NCBI RefSeq assembly: GCF_964026435.1
Contig: NZ_OZ032147.1
Span: 1,240,001 to 1,304,000, forward strand
DNA from: Rickettsia endosymbiont of Gonocerus acuteangulatus
GTDB taxonomy: Bacteria; Pseudomonadota; Alphaproteobacteria; Rickettsiales; Rickettsiaceae
DNA: 64,000 nt
Direction of reading: 5' to 3'
Shown here: in pieces, positions 26,900 to 37,951 of the stretch
How positions within the stretch are numbered: position 1 is the stretch's first letter
Layout of the letters: every line of letters begins with the position of its first letter
Notes under the pieces: model-generated
The model's input: only the letters and a program-made list of their open reading frames with translations
The model's database searches: none
What the model was told of the DNA's origin: nothing
Translations under genes and position numbers: made by a program

Positions 26900-28086
26900 T
26901 TACTACCATTCATATTTAAAAATTTTAAGAAATTTTCTTTTATACTTTCTAATGTAAAATCTTGCAAGAAACAATTATGTCCATTTTGAGCAAATATACT
27001 GTAAGATTCCTTATCGGATATTGCTTTTTCTAAAACATTTATTATCTCGTGCGTATCTAGCGAATTGCATATATACCCCGCATTATGTTTCATTATATAT
27101 TTGCTAGGAGATGCATATGGAGGAGCATGACAAAAAACTGGTCTACCTGAGGCAAAATAAGTTACTAATTTTGAAGGAAAACTTGTACTAGATTCTTTGT
27201 AAAATTCTTTTGAAAACCAATATGGCATATAAAGAAGATCTGATTTGGCAAGCAAATTAATTGCTTCTTCTTGTGAACGCCAGCCCAAATATTCAATATT
27301 AGCAGGTGATAGCTGTCTAAGTATCTCAAAATCTCCACCCATTACACGAATTTTGATATTTTTACCAGCTATTTTCCAATTAACTCTATTAAGAGCATTT
27401 ATAAAACATAACCACTCATCTTTTGCATAAAACTGCCCAGATATGCTAATAATGTACTCATCTGTATTGTTATAAGTAACAGCAGGAAGCTTTGCAAATT
27501 CTTTTGGCAATCCAGCAACTATCGGTATAGTTGGTATATTATATTTAGCTTCATATTCCTCAGACATACCCCAAGAAGCAGTAGCACAACAGGTACTATA
27601 TCTTAGCACTTTATCAAATTCTTTTAAAAGTCTTTTTTGAGTAAGCTTATCAGTTTTACAAGCATGAAGCCACCATTCAAAAGAGTCCCATACTTGAGTA
27701 AATAATGATGCCGATAATTTCTTAGCTAAAGGTCGTGCTAACCTAACTATGGTTTGACCTTGCAAAACAACCCATATAGTGTCAACTTTATGTTCTTTAG
27801 CAAACTTAATAATTTTAGGAAGTAAATAATATTTTACTCTTATTGCATTAAATAACTCTAAAATATAAGCAACCAAGCCTCCTGATTTCATCCTTTCAAT
27901 AAATTTAAATAATTTTAAATGAGGAATTTTTTCTAATTCTGGTGGTATTTTAAATTCAAAAGCCGGATGTGAAACTGTACACATAACGATTTGATCTAGA
28001 GGTAGAAATCTTACTAAAGGTTTTAATACCAACCCTGCAGTATAATTTTCACAAGGAGGGATATCGGTTAAAAGTAAAATTTTCAT
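26896..28086 (-). CDS. Glycosyltransferase (GT-B fold, family 4-like)
   Basis: 396 residues. The start MKILLLTDIPPCENY is a Rossmann-type N-terminus. The C-terminal part has IEYLGWRSQEEAINLLAKSD and KESSTSFPSKLVTYFASGRPV, the position where GT4 enzymes carry the E-x7-E region; here only part of that motif is clear. Overlaps both neighbours by 4 nt (ATGA), so it is translationally coupled in the cluster. A 5' fragment of a second copy lies at 29298-29379. Confidence 0.82.
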   Translation of the reverse strand: MKILLLTDIPPCENYTAGLVLKPLVRFLPLDQIVMCTVSHPAFEFKIPPELEKIPHLKLFKFIERMKSGGLVAYILELFNAIRVKYYLLPKIIKFAKEHKVDTIWVVLQGQTIVRLARPLAKKLSASLFTQVWDSFEWWLHACKTDKLTQKRLLKEFDKVLRYSTCCATASWGMSEEYEAKYNIPTIPIVAGLPKEFAKLPAVTYNNTDEYIISISGQFYAKDEWLCFINALNRVNWKIAGKNIKIRVMGGDFEILRQLSPANIEYLGWRSQEEAINLLAKSDLLYMPYWFSKEFYKESSTSFPSKLVTYFASGRPVFCHAPPYASPSKYIMKHNAGYICNSLDTHEIINVLEKAISDKESYSIFAQNGHNCFLQDFTLESIKENFLKFLNMNGSK

Positions 28087-29297
28087 TTGTTTAAAACTTC
28101 CTTATAAATATTTATTAAATTTTTTACATGCATATTTTGATCATAATGTAATTCAGCTGCCTTTCTTCCTTTACTACCTCGTTCTAAACGCTCCTTAGGA
28201 TCATCAACTAAATGCTTTATCGCATTTGATAAAGCATTACTATCACGCATAGGAACAGAAATACCGATATCAGGTGCAAAAGTTACCTCAGGTAATGATG
28301 TTTCATCAAAAACTATTACTGGCTTACCACATGCCATTGCTTCTATTGCCATAACACCGAACGCTTCTGCAACAGAAGGCATTAAGAAAATATCAGACGC
28401 AGCTAAAACGTCTCGGAGTAACACATCATCATTAGTCCAGCCATGTTCTATTATTTCAAATCTTCCTCTAAATCGCTCTAACAAATTATGTCTACCAACT
28501 GTTAATAAGCATATAGGTTTTGTGGTCTCCAGCCTTTCTAATGCATTCATAATATATCTGTAGCCCTTAAAAGGAGTATCCTCGGAACGGAAACAGATCA
28601 CTATTTTGTCATCGCTAATATTAAAACGCTCTCTTGCTTTTTTGGTATGATCAAGAGAGAAAAACTTTAAATCTAAACCAAAAGGTAGATGATGAACCTT
28701 AACTTCTCTATCAAATAAAGGTGAAGTATTAACCATATTCTTCATCCATTTTGATGCTACAATTAAATTAAAATTAGATTTCTCATAAATTTTGCGTTTG
28801 TGATCAAATAAAAATTTACTATTATCTACTATCATTGGAAATGGAGTTTTAAGGTCAGGACAAACACCGCAATTTTTTTCCCATCCGCTACAACCCATTG
28901 GATAAACACAACGTCCTGTCATTGCCCAAGGATCATGCAAAGTCCAGACTGTTGGTTTCAACCTAGTTATTTCAGGTAAATGATTTATGCTAAAAAACCG
29001 AGAATGAATAATATGAAGATGAATAAGACCTGCTTCTTGAAACTCCGGCATTTTCATCATCTGCAAAGCGTTACGATATAAAATTGATTGCAAAGATAAA
29101 ATCCTTTCTGTTACATACAAAAAGTTATTTATTATATGATCTTTTACGCTAAAAGATAAGATTTCAGGATTATTAGTATCTCTTTTCCAAATCAGATGCT
29201 TAGAATCTATACCATATTCTTTTAAAATAGGCGTAATAGCAAGCCCATGAAAACGACTCCCCGGCAATTCGTAACCATTTACTTGTAATATTTTCAT
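28083..29297 (-). CDS. Glycosyltransferase family 4, paralogue 1
   Basis: 404 residues. MKILQVNGYELPGSRFHG start, a Cys-rich segment CVYPMGCSGWEKNCGVCPDL (about 146-165; four or five Cys, possibly metal-binding) usual in a GT4 subgroup, and the E-x7-E motif EAFGVMAIEAMACGKPV (about 303-319). About nine in ten residues match the 29377-30591 gene. Part of the right-to-left polysaccharide cluster. Confidence 0.9.
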   Translation of the reverse strand: MKILQVNGYELPGSRFHGLAITPILKEYGIDSKHLIWKRDTNNPEILSFSVKDHIINNFLYVTERILSLQSILYRNALQMMKMPEFQEAGLIHLHIIHSRFFSINHLPEITRLKPTVWTLHDPWAMTGRCVYPMGCSGWEKNCGVCPDLKTPFPMIVDNSKFLFDHKRKIYEKSNFNLIVASKWMKNMVNTSPLFDREVKVHHLPFGLDLKFFSLDHTKKARERFNISDDKIVICFRSEDTPFKGYRYIMNALERLETTKPICLLTVGRHNLLERFRGRFEIIEHGWTNDDVLLRDVLAASDIFLMPSVAEAFGVMAIEAMACGKPVIVFDETSLPEVTFAPDIGISVPMRDSNALSNAIKHLVDDPKERLERGSKGRKAAELHYDQNMHVKNLINIYKEVLNK

Positions 29298-29379
29298 TTT
29301 AAACTTGCTTTAAAAGGGTATACTAACCCTGCCATACAACTCTCACAAGGAAGAATATTGGTTAAAAGTAAAATCTTCA
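29298..29379 (-). pseudogene. 5' stub of the 396-residue glycosyltransferase
   Basis: From ATG at 29379 the frame reads MKILLLTNILPCES then AGLV before meeting the next gene. It matches the first 20 or so codons of the intact gene starting at 28086. It is the leftover of a second copy after tandem duplication and deletion. Confidence 0.75.
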
Positions 29380-30591
29380 TTTATTTAGAACTTTCTTATA
29401 AATATCTACTAAGTTCTTTACATGCATATCTTGATCATAGTGTAATTCAGCTGCCTTTCTTCCTTTACTACCTCGTTCTAAACGCTCCTCAGAATTATCA
29501 ACTAAACGCTTTATCGCATTTGTTAAAGCATTACTATCACGCATAGGAACAGAAATACCAATATCAGGTGCAAAAGTTACTTCAGGTAATGATGTTCCAT
29601 CAAAAACTATTACTGGCTTACCGCATGCCATTGCTTCTATTACCATAACACCGAATGCTTCTGCAACAGAAGGCATTAAGAAAATATCGGAAGCAGCTAA
29701 AACGTCTCGGAGTAACACATCATCATTAGTCCAGCCATGTTCTATTATTTCAAATCTTCCTCTAAATCGCTCTAACAAATTATGTCTACCAACTGTTAAT
29801 AAGCATATAGGTTTTGTGGTCTCCAGCCTTTCTAATGCATCCATAATATACCGGTAACCTTTAAAAGTAGTATCTTCTGAACGGAAACAAATAACTATTT
29901 TGTCATCACTAATATTAAAACGTTCTCTTGCTTTTTTAGTATGATCAGGAGAGAAAAATTTTAAATCTAAACCGAAAGGTAGATGATGAACTTTAACTTT
30001 TTTATCAAATAAAGGTGAAGTATCAACCATATTTTGCATCCATTTTGATGCTACAATTAAGTTGAAGTTAGATTTTTTATAAACTCTACGTTTGTAATTA
30101 AATAAAAACTTACTATTATCTCTTCTCATTTCAAATGGAGTTTTAAGATCAGGACAAATACCGCAATTTTTTTCCCATCCGCTACAACCCATTGGATAAA
30201 TACAGCGTCCTGTCATTGCCCAAGGATCATGTAAAGTCCAAACTGTTGGTTTTAAACCAGTTATTTTAGGCAAATGTCTTATACTAAAAAAACCAGAATG
30301 AATAATATGAAGATGAATAAGATCTGCTTCTTGAAACTCCGGCATTTTTATCATCTGCAAAGCGTTACGATATAAAACTGACTGCAAAGATAAAATATTT
30401 TCTACCCTATGTAAAAAATGATTTATTTTACGATCTTTTTCGCTAAAAGTTAATACTTCTGGATTGTTAGTATCTTTTTGCCAAATTAGATGCTTTGATT
30501 CTATGCCATATTCTTTTAAAATAGGCGTAATAGCAAACCCATGAAAACGACTCCCCGGCGATTCATAACCATTTACTTGTAATATTTTCAT
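29377..30591 (-). CDS. Glycosyltransferase family 4, paralogue 2
   Basis: 404 residues, same architecture as paralogue 1: MKILQVNGYESPGSRFHG start, CIYPMGCSGWEKNCGICPDL Cys cluster, EAFGVMVIEAMACGKP motif. Differences are scattered, densest in the N-terminal half, while the 3' half is nearly identical. This suggests either recent duplication or partial gene conversion. Confidence 0.9.
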   Translation of the reverse strand: MKILQVNGYESPGSRFHGFAITPILKEYGIESKHLIWQKDTNNPEVLTFSEKDRKINHFLHRVENILSLQSVLYRNALQMIKMPEFQEADLIHLHIIHSGFFSIRHLPKITGLKPTVWTLHDPWAMTGRCIYPMGCSGWEKNCGICPDLKTPFEMRRDNSKFLFNYKRRVYKKSNFNLIVASKWMQNMVDTSPLFDKKVKVHHLPFGLDLKFFSPDHTKKARERFNISDDKIVICFRSEDTTFKGYRYIMDALERLETTKPICLLTVGRHNLLERFRGRFEIIEHGWTNDDVLLRDVLAASDIFLMPSVAEAFGVMVIEAMACGKPVIVFDGTSLPEVTFAPDIGISVPMRDSNALTNAIKRLVDNSEERLERGSKGRKAAELHYDQDMHVKNLVDIYKKVLNK

Positions 30592-30923
30592 TTTAATAAT
30601 TATTTCAGATTAATAATATTTTCTTATAAAGTTTTTATCTTTATCAGTAAAATCATGCTTTTTCCATAAAATTCTATGTGGCTCTTTTATAATATTATTA
30701 GCTTCATCACGTGGAGCTTTAGTATAATAATATAGTATTATAGATTTACGATATTCACCTTCAGGAAAATTTAACGGATCAGGAAGACCGTAATAACTTT
30801 TGTCATGAGTGTCAAAGGCAACTAAACGATTAATGTCAACAACGGACGAAAAGTGATACAGATTTTTTCGTATTGCCGGTTGAAAATTGCTACAGTACCA
30901 TAAAAAATTAACTTATATTCAAA

Positions 30924-32752
<1,829 letters not shown>

Positions 32753-33027
32753 TCTTTTTTACCTCCTTATCAGGAGGATACACTATTAATACTGTATCAA
32801 TTTTTATCCGTCGCCCTGTATCATTTTACTTCCGTTGCTAACATTAAAAAGTGGCTCTACTCTTTTTAGATACTTATCACCATTTTCATTGTATATTCCA
32901 AACTCTCCGCTCCACCCTTTTTGCCAATTAGGATTTAAATATAAAATAACATTCATACGACGACTAAGACCTGTCGCATCATGATAATTTCCATCAACAT
33001 GAACATCTAATATACCACTTGGCATTG

Positions 33028-33123
33028 TTATATTAAGGCATGTGAAAACTCTACCTTAAATAATCTTCTAAAAAAGAAGCTATATCCTAAAAAAATGCTA
33101 AATAATAATGGAAGACTAATCAT
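33028..33123 (-). other. 31-codon hydrophobic ORF, uncertain
   Basis: MISLPLLFSIFLGYSFFFRR to HALI, between the wecB-like gene and the oxygenase remnant. It may be a scrap of the missing oxygenase 5' region or of another gene. No ribosome site seen. I would not call it a gene. Confidence 0.2.
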
Positions 33124-33164
33124 GTTTTAATTTTTTCTTTATGATTATGTTATATATTTCTCGA

Positions 33165-34295
33165 TCATTTAAACCAAACTGTGCGGTTAATATAATCCAC
33201 ATAGCTTAAAACTATACGCAATATTTTTTTCGATACAAGCCCTGCTTCATTATAATCAGGAACTATTGCTTGCATACGCTTGTTGTTGTCGTGTTCTCTA
33301 GTAATAGTCTTTACTGCTTGTAATACTCGATCAGCTTTAAAACCAGACATAATTAGCGTCCCGGCATCCATACCTTCAGGACGCTCGTGAGCATTTCTAA
33401 TATTTAAAGCAGGCAAATTAAGTATTGATGCTTCTTCAGTGATAGTACCACTATCTGATAAAATACAAAAAGCATTCATTTGTAATTTTACATAATCACT
33501 AAAACTAAAAGCCGGTAAAAATCTTATTTTGTCTCCAAGCTCTTTAAAACTTTCTAAATCCTCAAGTCTTTTTTTAGTTCTCGGATGCGTAGAAAAGATT
33601 ATCGGAAAATTATACTCTTTAATAAGCATTTGTAAACTATTTAATAATTCTTTTAGATTATTTTTGACGTCTACATTTTCTTCACGATGTGAGCTAATTA
33701 AGAAATATTGTTTTGGTGTGAGTGATAATTTATCTAGAATATCTGACTTTAATATTTTAGGCATGAAGCGGTCAAGTACTTCCGGCATATGGGAACCTAA
33801 CTTAAAAGTAAGTTCAGCCGGTAATCCTTCAGCGATTAAATAACGCCTAGCATGCTCGGTTAATGTAATATTAACGTCGCTAATATGGTCAATGATTTTA
33901 CGGTTTATTTCTTCTGGCACTCTTTGATCAAAACAACGATTTCCTGCTTCCATATGAAAAATTGGAATCTTACGGCGTTTAGCAGCAATTGCAGAAAGGC
34001 ATGAATTAGTATCACCATAAAATAACACTGCATCAGGCTTTTCTTTCTCAAGAACTTCATCTACTTTTTCAATAACAAGCCCAATAGATTTAGCTGTATT
34101 ATCTGCTGCAACTTCTAAAAAATAATCCGGTTTTCTGATTCCCATATCATCAAAAAAAACCTGATTTAATTCGTATGCATAATTTTGACCGGTATGAACT
34201 AGAATATGTTTGGTATATTTATCAAACTCAGAGATCACACAACACAGCTTAATAAGCTCTGGGCGAGTACCGACAATAGTCATTACCTTAAGCAT
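33165..34295 (-). CDS. wecB: UDP-N-acetylglucosamine 2-epimerase-like enzyme
   Basis: 376 residues of the WecB/FnlC/WbvD fold. VMTIVGTRPELIKL (about 4-17), AVLFYGDTNSCL (about 90-101), HMEAGNRCFDQRVPEEINR (about 117-135) and SDSGTITEEAS (about 282-292) are family motifs. The R-C-F-D sequence in place of the R-S-G/R-T-x in plain WecB enzymes, and its place next to capD- and rmlD-like genes, favour the C2-epimerase of UDP-L-QuiNAc or L-FucNAc synthesis. The start overlaps the end of the capD-like gene by 8 nt. Confidence 0.88.
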   Translation of the reverse strand: MLKVMTIVGTRPELIKLCCVISEFDKYTKHILVHTGQNYAYELNQVFFDDMGIRKPDYFLEVAADNTAKSIGLVIEKVDEVLEKEKPDAVLFYGDTNSCLSAIAAKRRKIPIFHMEAGNRCFDQRVPEEINRKIIDHISDVNITLTEHARRYLIAEGLPAELTFKLGSHMPEVLDRFMPKILKSDILDKLSLTPKQYFLISSHREENVDVKNNLKELLNSLQMLIKEYNFPIIFSTHPRTKKRLEDLESFKELGDKIRFLPAFSFSDYVKLQMNAFCILSDSGTITEEASILNLPALNIRNAHERPEGMDAGTLIMSGFKADRVLQAVKTITREHDNNKRMQAIVPDYNEAGLVSKKILRIVLSYVDYINRTVWFK

Positions 34296-35313
34296 TTTTT
34301 AGCTCCTCTTGTACATAATCAAGATTTAGTAACAACTCTTTAACTTTTTCTAGATTTAAACGCTTTGTATTATGTGAGGTATAATCCTCTAGAAGTGCTA
34401 CTTTCTTTTCACCCTCAACAAAGTATTTCGCATAATTAAGATCACGACCATCCATAGAAATGCGGTAATAATTGCCTAAATCTTCAGCTTTCGCCATTTC
34501 TTCCGATGATACCAATGATTCATAATGTTTTTCACCATGACGTGTGCCGATAAAACGTATTTTATTTTTACTGTTAAATATCCCTTGTAATGCTTTAGCT
34601 AATACTTCAATAGTACTAGCTGGAGATTTTTGTACGAAAATATCACCTTGGTGACCATGTTCAAATGCATATAAAACTAAATCTACAGAATCAACTAACG
34701 ACATTAAAAAACGCGTCATTGAAGGTTCTGTAATAGTTAAATCCTTATTTTGCTTAATTTGATTGATAAATAAAGGAATTACTGACCCTCTGGATGCCAT
34801 AACATTGCCGTATCTAGTAACACAAAATACTGTTTTATCTTTTACGTTCATACGTGCTTTTGCTATTGCTAACTTTTCCATTAATGCTTTAGATAACCCC
34901 ATCGCATTAATTGGATACACAGCTTTATCAGTACTAAGTACTATAACTTTTGCAACTTTATTAATTGTTGCTGCCCTTAAAACATTTTCAGCACCTAAAA
35001 TATTGGTATTTATTGCTTCCATCGGATAAAATTCACAGGTTGGAACTTGCTTTAAAGCAGCAGCATGGAATACGTAATCTACACCTTTCATTGCGTCATC
35101 AATGCTGTGATAATTACGCACATCCCCGATATAGAATTTAATTTTTGAATTATTCAAAGCAATACGCATATCTTCTTGCTTTTTTTCATCTCTACTAAAA
35201 ATTCTGATTTCTTTGATATCTTTAATAATATCATTTTTAAGAAAACGAGAAAGTACTGCATTACCAAATGAACCAGTACCTCCGGTAATCAACAAAGTTT
35301 TATCTACAAACAT
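34288..35313 (-). CDS. capD: CapD/FnlA-like UDP-GlcNAc 4,6-dehydratase/epimerase
   Basis: 341-residue short-chain dehydrogenase. NAD site LITGGTGSFGNAV (about 8-20), active-site region STDKAVYPINAMGLSK (about 126-141; the normal SDR Tyr-x3-Lys reads M-x3-K here, as in CapE/FnlA 5-inverting dehydratases), and RYGNVMASRGSVIPLF (about 165-180). It makes the 4-keto-6-deoxy intermediate from UDP-GlcNAc. First enzyme of the trio with the wecB- and rmlD-like genes. Confidence 0.9.
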   Translation of the reverse strand: MFVDKTLLITGGTGSFGNAVLSRFLKNDIIKDIKEIRIFSRDEKKQEDMRIALNNSKIKFYIGDVRNYHSIDDAMKGVDYVFHAAALKQVPTCEFYPMEAINTNILGAENVLRAATINKVAKVIVLSTDKAVYPINAMGLSKALMEKLAIAKARMNVKDKTVFCVTRYGNVMASRGSVIPLFINQIKQNKDLTITEPSMTRFLMSLVDSVDLVLYAFEHGHQGDIFVQKSPASTIEVLAKALQGIFNSKNKIRFIGTRHGEKHYESLVSSEEMAKAEDLGNYYRISMDGRDLNYAKYFVEGEKKVALLEDYTSHNTKRLNLEKVKELLLNLDYVQEELKNA

Positions 35314-35400
35314 TATTTATTCCATATCTATTGTTATTAAGATAGTATTTCATCCCGTGGCTTGTCCGGCGTTGTTGTATGGCTCGAAAAAACCTTCGGT

Positions 35401-35485
35401 GTCATTCCTGCATAGGCGGGAATCCAGCATAAAGCAAGAGAAATCAAGATTTTAATTACTTGATTCCCGCCTATGCGGGAATGAC
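35401..35485. repeat. Short palindromic element, family A
   Basis: 85-bp copy with near-perfect arms: GTCATTCCTGCATAGGCGGG and CCCGCCTATGCGGGAATGAC. The middle is shortened compared with the 117-bp copies. It splits the operon between the rmlD- and capD-like genes. Confidence 0.85.
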
Positions 35486-35557
35486 ATAGGAGCCATGCAA
35501 CAATGCTGGCTTGTCCACGGAATAACAAGAGCAGATGAATCTCTCCTCGCAATGACG

Positions 35558-36412
35558 TTACTTAAACTCACACATACGCTTCACTAACTCCCTCCAATCA
35601 GGTGGGCTATAACCCGTAACCTCATTAAAACGAGTAGCATCTAGCGAGCGATCTATAACAAGCTCATCAGACGGTATAATTTCTATTTTCTTACCGTAAA
35701 TTTCAGCTACTAATTTCAGCAACTCCAGTTTATTAATCGGCTTTGATGCAACATGATAAAGACCATGCAGTTCTTTATTAGGTAGCACAAAATCCTTTAT
35801 TATTCTTGCAAGCTCTACAGTCGGAAAACCTGAATATATAGCTTTTTCAAAACCTTTTACTGACCCTTTTGAACTTAAAAACCAGTTAGTTAAGCTTCTA
35901 TTTCCTGAAAGTTCATGACCTATAATCGAAGTACGAAGCGTAATAGCATGTGGATAATTCACCTCACCAAGAAATTTAGAACGACCATATAAATCATAAC
36001 AATCCGGAAAATCACTTTCCTTGTAATTGCCTTTTTTTCCTGAAAATACACAATCAGTACTAATATGGATTAACCTGCTAACAACAAGTTCACATAAACC
36101 AGCAAGCCTATGTGGCAGTAAGCTATTAATCGGTAACGCTTTTAAAGGATCATTTGCATCAGCGAGCTGCTTTACCAGTCCTATACAATTTATTACTACA
36201 TTAGGCTTTACTTTATTTAATACTTCAACTAACGAATCGTGATTTTCAACTTCTACATTTGAAACTATTTTATCTGCTAAATCTTTAGAAAAATAAGAAC
36301 GAGCTGAGCTGCTCCGGCTTGTTGCGTAAACATCAAGATTTTTGTCAGTACTCAAAAATCTAAACATACTATTACCAAGCATGCCGGTTGCACCTAAAAT
36401 CAATATTTTCAT
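35558..36412 (-). CDS. RmlD-like 4-keto-sugar reductase
   Basis: 284 residues. N-terminal NADP site ILGATGMLGNSMF (about 4-16), STDCVFSGKKGNY (about 117-129) and YGRSKFLGE (about 139-147) with the Tyr-x3-Lys catalytic pair. Resembles RmlD and the WbvR reductase. There is no C-terminal cupin domain, unlike FnlB/WbjC of the L-FucNAc route, which points to UDP-L-QuiNAc rather than FucNAc. First gene of the right-to-left cluster. Confidence 0.85.
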   Translation of the reverse strand: MKILILGATGMLGNSMFRFLSTDKNLDVYATSRSSSARSYFSKDLADKIVSNVEVENHDSLVEVLNKVKPNVVINCIGLVKQLADANDPLKALPINSLLPHRLAGLCELVVSRLIHISTDCVFSGKKGNYKESDFPDCYDLYGRSKFLGEVNYPHAITLRTSIIGHELSGNRSLTNWFLSSKGSVKGFEKAIYSGFPTVELARIIKDFVLPNKELHGLYHVASKPINKLELLKLVAEIYGKKIEIIPSDELVIDRSLDATRFNEVTGYSPPDWRELVKRMCEFK

Positions 36413-36487
36413 AATATATTACTTTATTTTTATGGCATCGTTTTTACCATAAATGTATTATTCTTGCAATAGGTTTTGTAGTAGACA

Positions 36488-36602
36488 CGTCATTGTGAGG
36501 ATATGCATAGCAGAGGACGGAGGCAATCTCATGAAACAATACAATAATCCTTAAGAACAATATCCTTAAGATTGCTTCGTCGCTTTGCTTCTCGCAATGA
36601 CG
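36488..36602. repeat. Palindromic repeat, family C
   Basis: Opens CGTCATTGTGAGG, closes CTTCTCGCAATGACG; internal CCTTAAG repeats (ATCCTTAAGAACAATATCCTTAAG). Separates gltX from the rmlD-like gene. Confidence 0.75.
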
Positions 36603-36607
36603 TTATT

Positions 36608-37945
36608 TTAAGTCAACCTCTTGACTATCTCTTCCCTTTCTATCAAAGGTAGCACCTTTGATATTTCCGGTCCTGATTCCTTACCGGTTAAAGCAAGACG
36701 CAATGGTAAAAACAACTCTTTTCCTTTTCGATTTGTTATTGCTGCGAGTTTTTTAGTCCATATCCCCCACGTCTCGGCGGTAATTTCTTCTTCAGGTAAT
36801 AACTCTGCTGCTTGTTTTAGATATTCTTTATCTAAATTCAAATCTTTTATGTTTGGAGTTTTATGACAAATCTCCCACCAATCTTTTGCATCAAATAATT
36901 TTTTTAAATTAGGTCTTACTGAAAGCCAAAAATTTTCATCAATATATTCAGCATCTATTTCTTTAAGGCGATCTTTTACCTCATTAAAATCTAGACTTAT
37001 TAGTAATTTGTGATTTAATCTTTCTAGATCTTCCGGCTGGTAAATAGTTGGGCTTTTAGAAAAACTACTTATCTCAAAATGTTTTACTAACTCATCCATC
37101 TTTTTATATGGGTTAATTTGTACTGCTGATCCAAGCAAACTAAAGAAGCTCGCAATTGCCATGGCTTCTAATCCCACTTCTTCCCTTAAGGTTGCAATCT
37201 CAAACCCCCCTAGTCTTTTTGAAATTTTTTCATCCTTATTAATGATTAAGCTTAGATGTCCAAAAGTTGGTGGAGATTTATCTAAAGCTTCAAACATCTG
37301 AATTTGAATAGCAGTATTACTAACATGATCTTCACCTCTAATAATGTGAGTGATCTCATAATCAACATCGTCAATAACCGAGCATAACATATAAGTCATA
37401 CTTCCATCTGCCCTTATTACTATCGGGTCACTCAAAGCTTTGCCCTCATACTTAACTTCGCCTTTGATCATATCATGCCAAGTAATAGGCTTATGATTTA
37501 CCAAAAATCTATAATGTGGCTTTCGTCCTTGTTCTATATATTTTTGTATCTGATCTTCTGTTAGATTTAGGGCTGCTGGATCATAAATAGGAGGCAACCC
37601 TTTAGAAAGCTGAAATTTGCGCTTTAATTCAAGTTCTTCCGGTGTTTCATAGCAGGCATATAATCTTTTTTTGCCTAATAATAACCTTTTGATTTCGTCA
37701 TATCTATTTAAACGACTTAATTGATTAAATGTTTGATTCCAATTAAGGTTTAAAAACTTCAGATCTTTTTCAATAGCATCTTTATATTCTTGTTTGCTAC
37801 GCTCTAAATCCGTATCGTCAAATCTTAAAATAAACTGCCCATCATACTTCTTCGCATATAGCCAATTAAGTAGTGCTGCTCTTATATTACCGACATGTAA
37901 CATACCTGTCGGTGATGGAGCAAATCGTGTTATAACTTTTGTCAT
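36608..37945 (-). CDS. gltX: Glutamyl-tRNA synthetase
   Basis: 445-residue class I aminoacyl-tRNA synthetase. The HIGH motif reads [13 protein letters not shown] (about 9-21) and the KMSKS motif KISKRLGG (about 240-247). The helical anticodon-binding domain follows. Rickettsia carry two gltX genes, since Glu-tRNA(Gln) is made and then amidated by GatCAB; this copy is one of them. It lies 6 nt after topA. Confidence 0.95.
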   Translation of the reverse strand: MTKVITRFAPSPTGMLHVGNIRAALLNWLYAKKYDGQFILRFDDTDLERSKQEYKDAIEKDLKFLNLNWNQTFNQLSRLNRYDEIKRLLLGKKRLYACYETPEELELKRKFQLSKGLPPIYDPAALNLTEDQIQKYIEQGRKPHYRFLVNHKPITWHDMIKGEVKYEGKALSDPIVIRADGSMTYMLCSVIDDVDYEITHIIRGEDHVSNTAIQIQMFEALDKSPPTFGHLSLIINKDEKISKRLGGFEIATLREEVGLEAMAIASFFSLLGSAVQINPYKKMDELVKHFEISSFSKSPTIYQPEDLERLNHKLLISLDFNEVKDRLKEIDAEYIDENFWLSVRPNLKKLFDAKDWWEICHKTPNIKDLNLDKEYLKQAAELLPEEEITAETWGIWTKKLAAITNRKGKELFLPLRLALTGKESGPEISKVLPLIEREEIVKRLT

Positions 37946-37951
37946 TTTTAC

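Noticed and set aside
35337-35552. 71-residue ORF and the opposite 35213-35455 ORF
   Set aside because: Both are translations of the short RPE at 35401-35485 and neighbouring repeat scraps.
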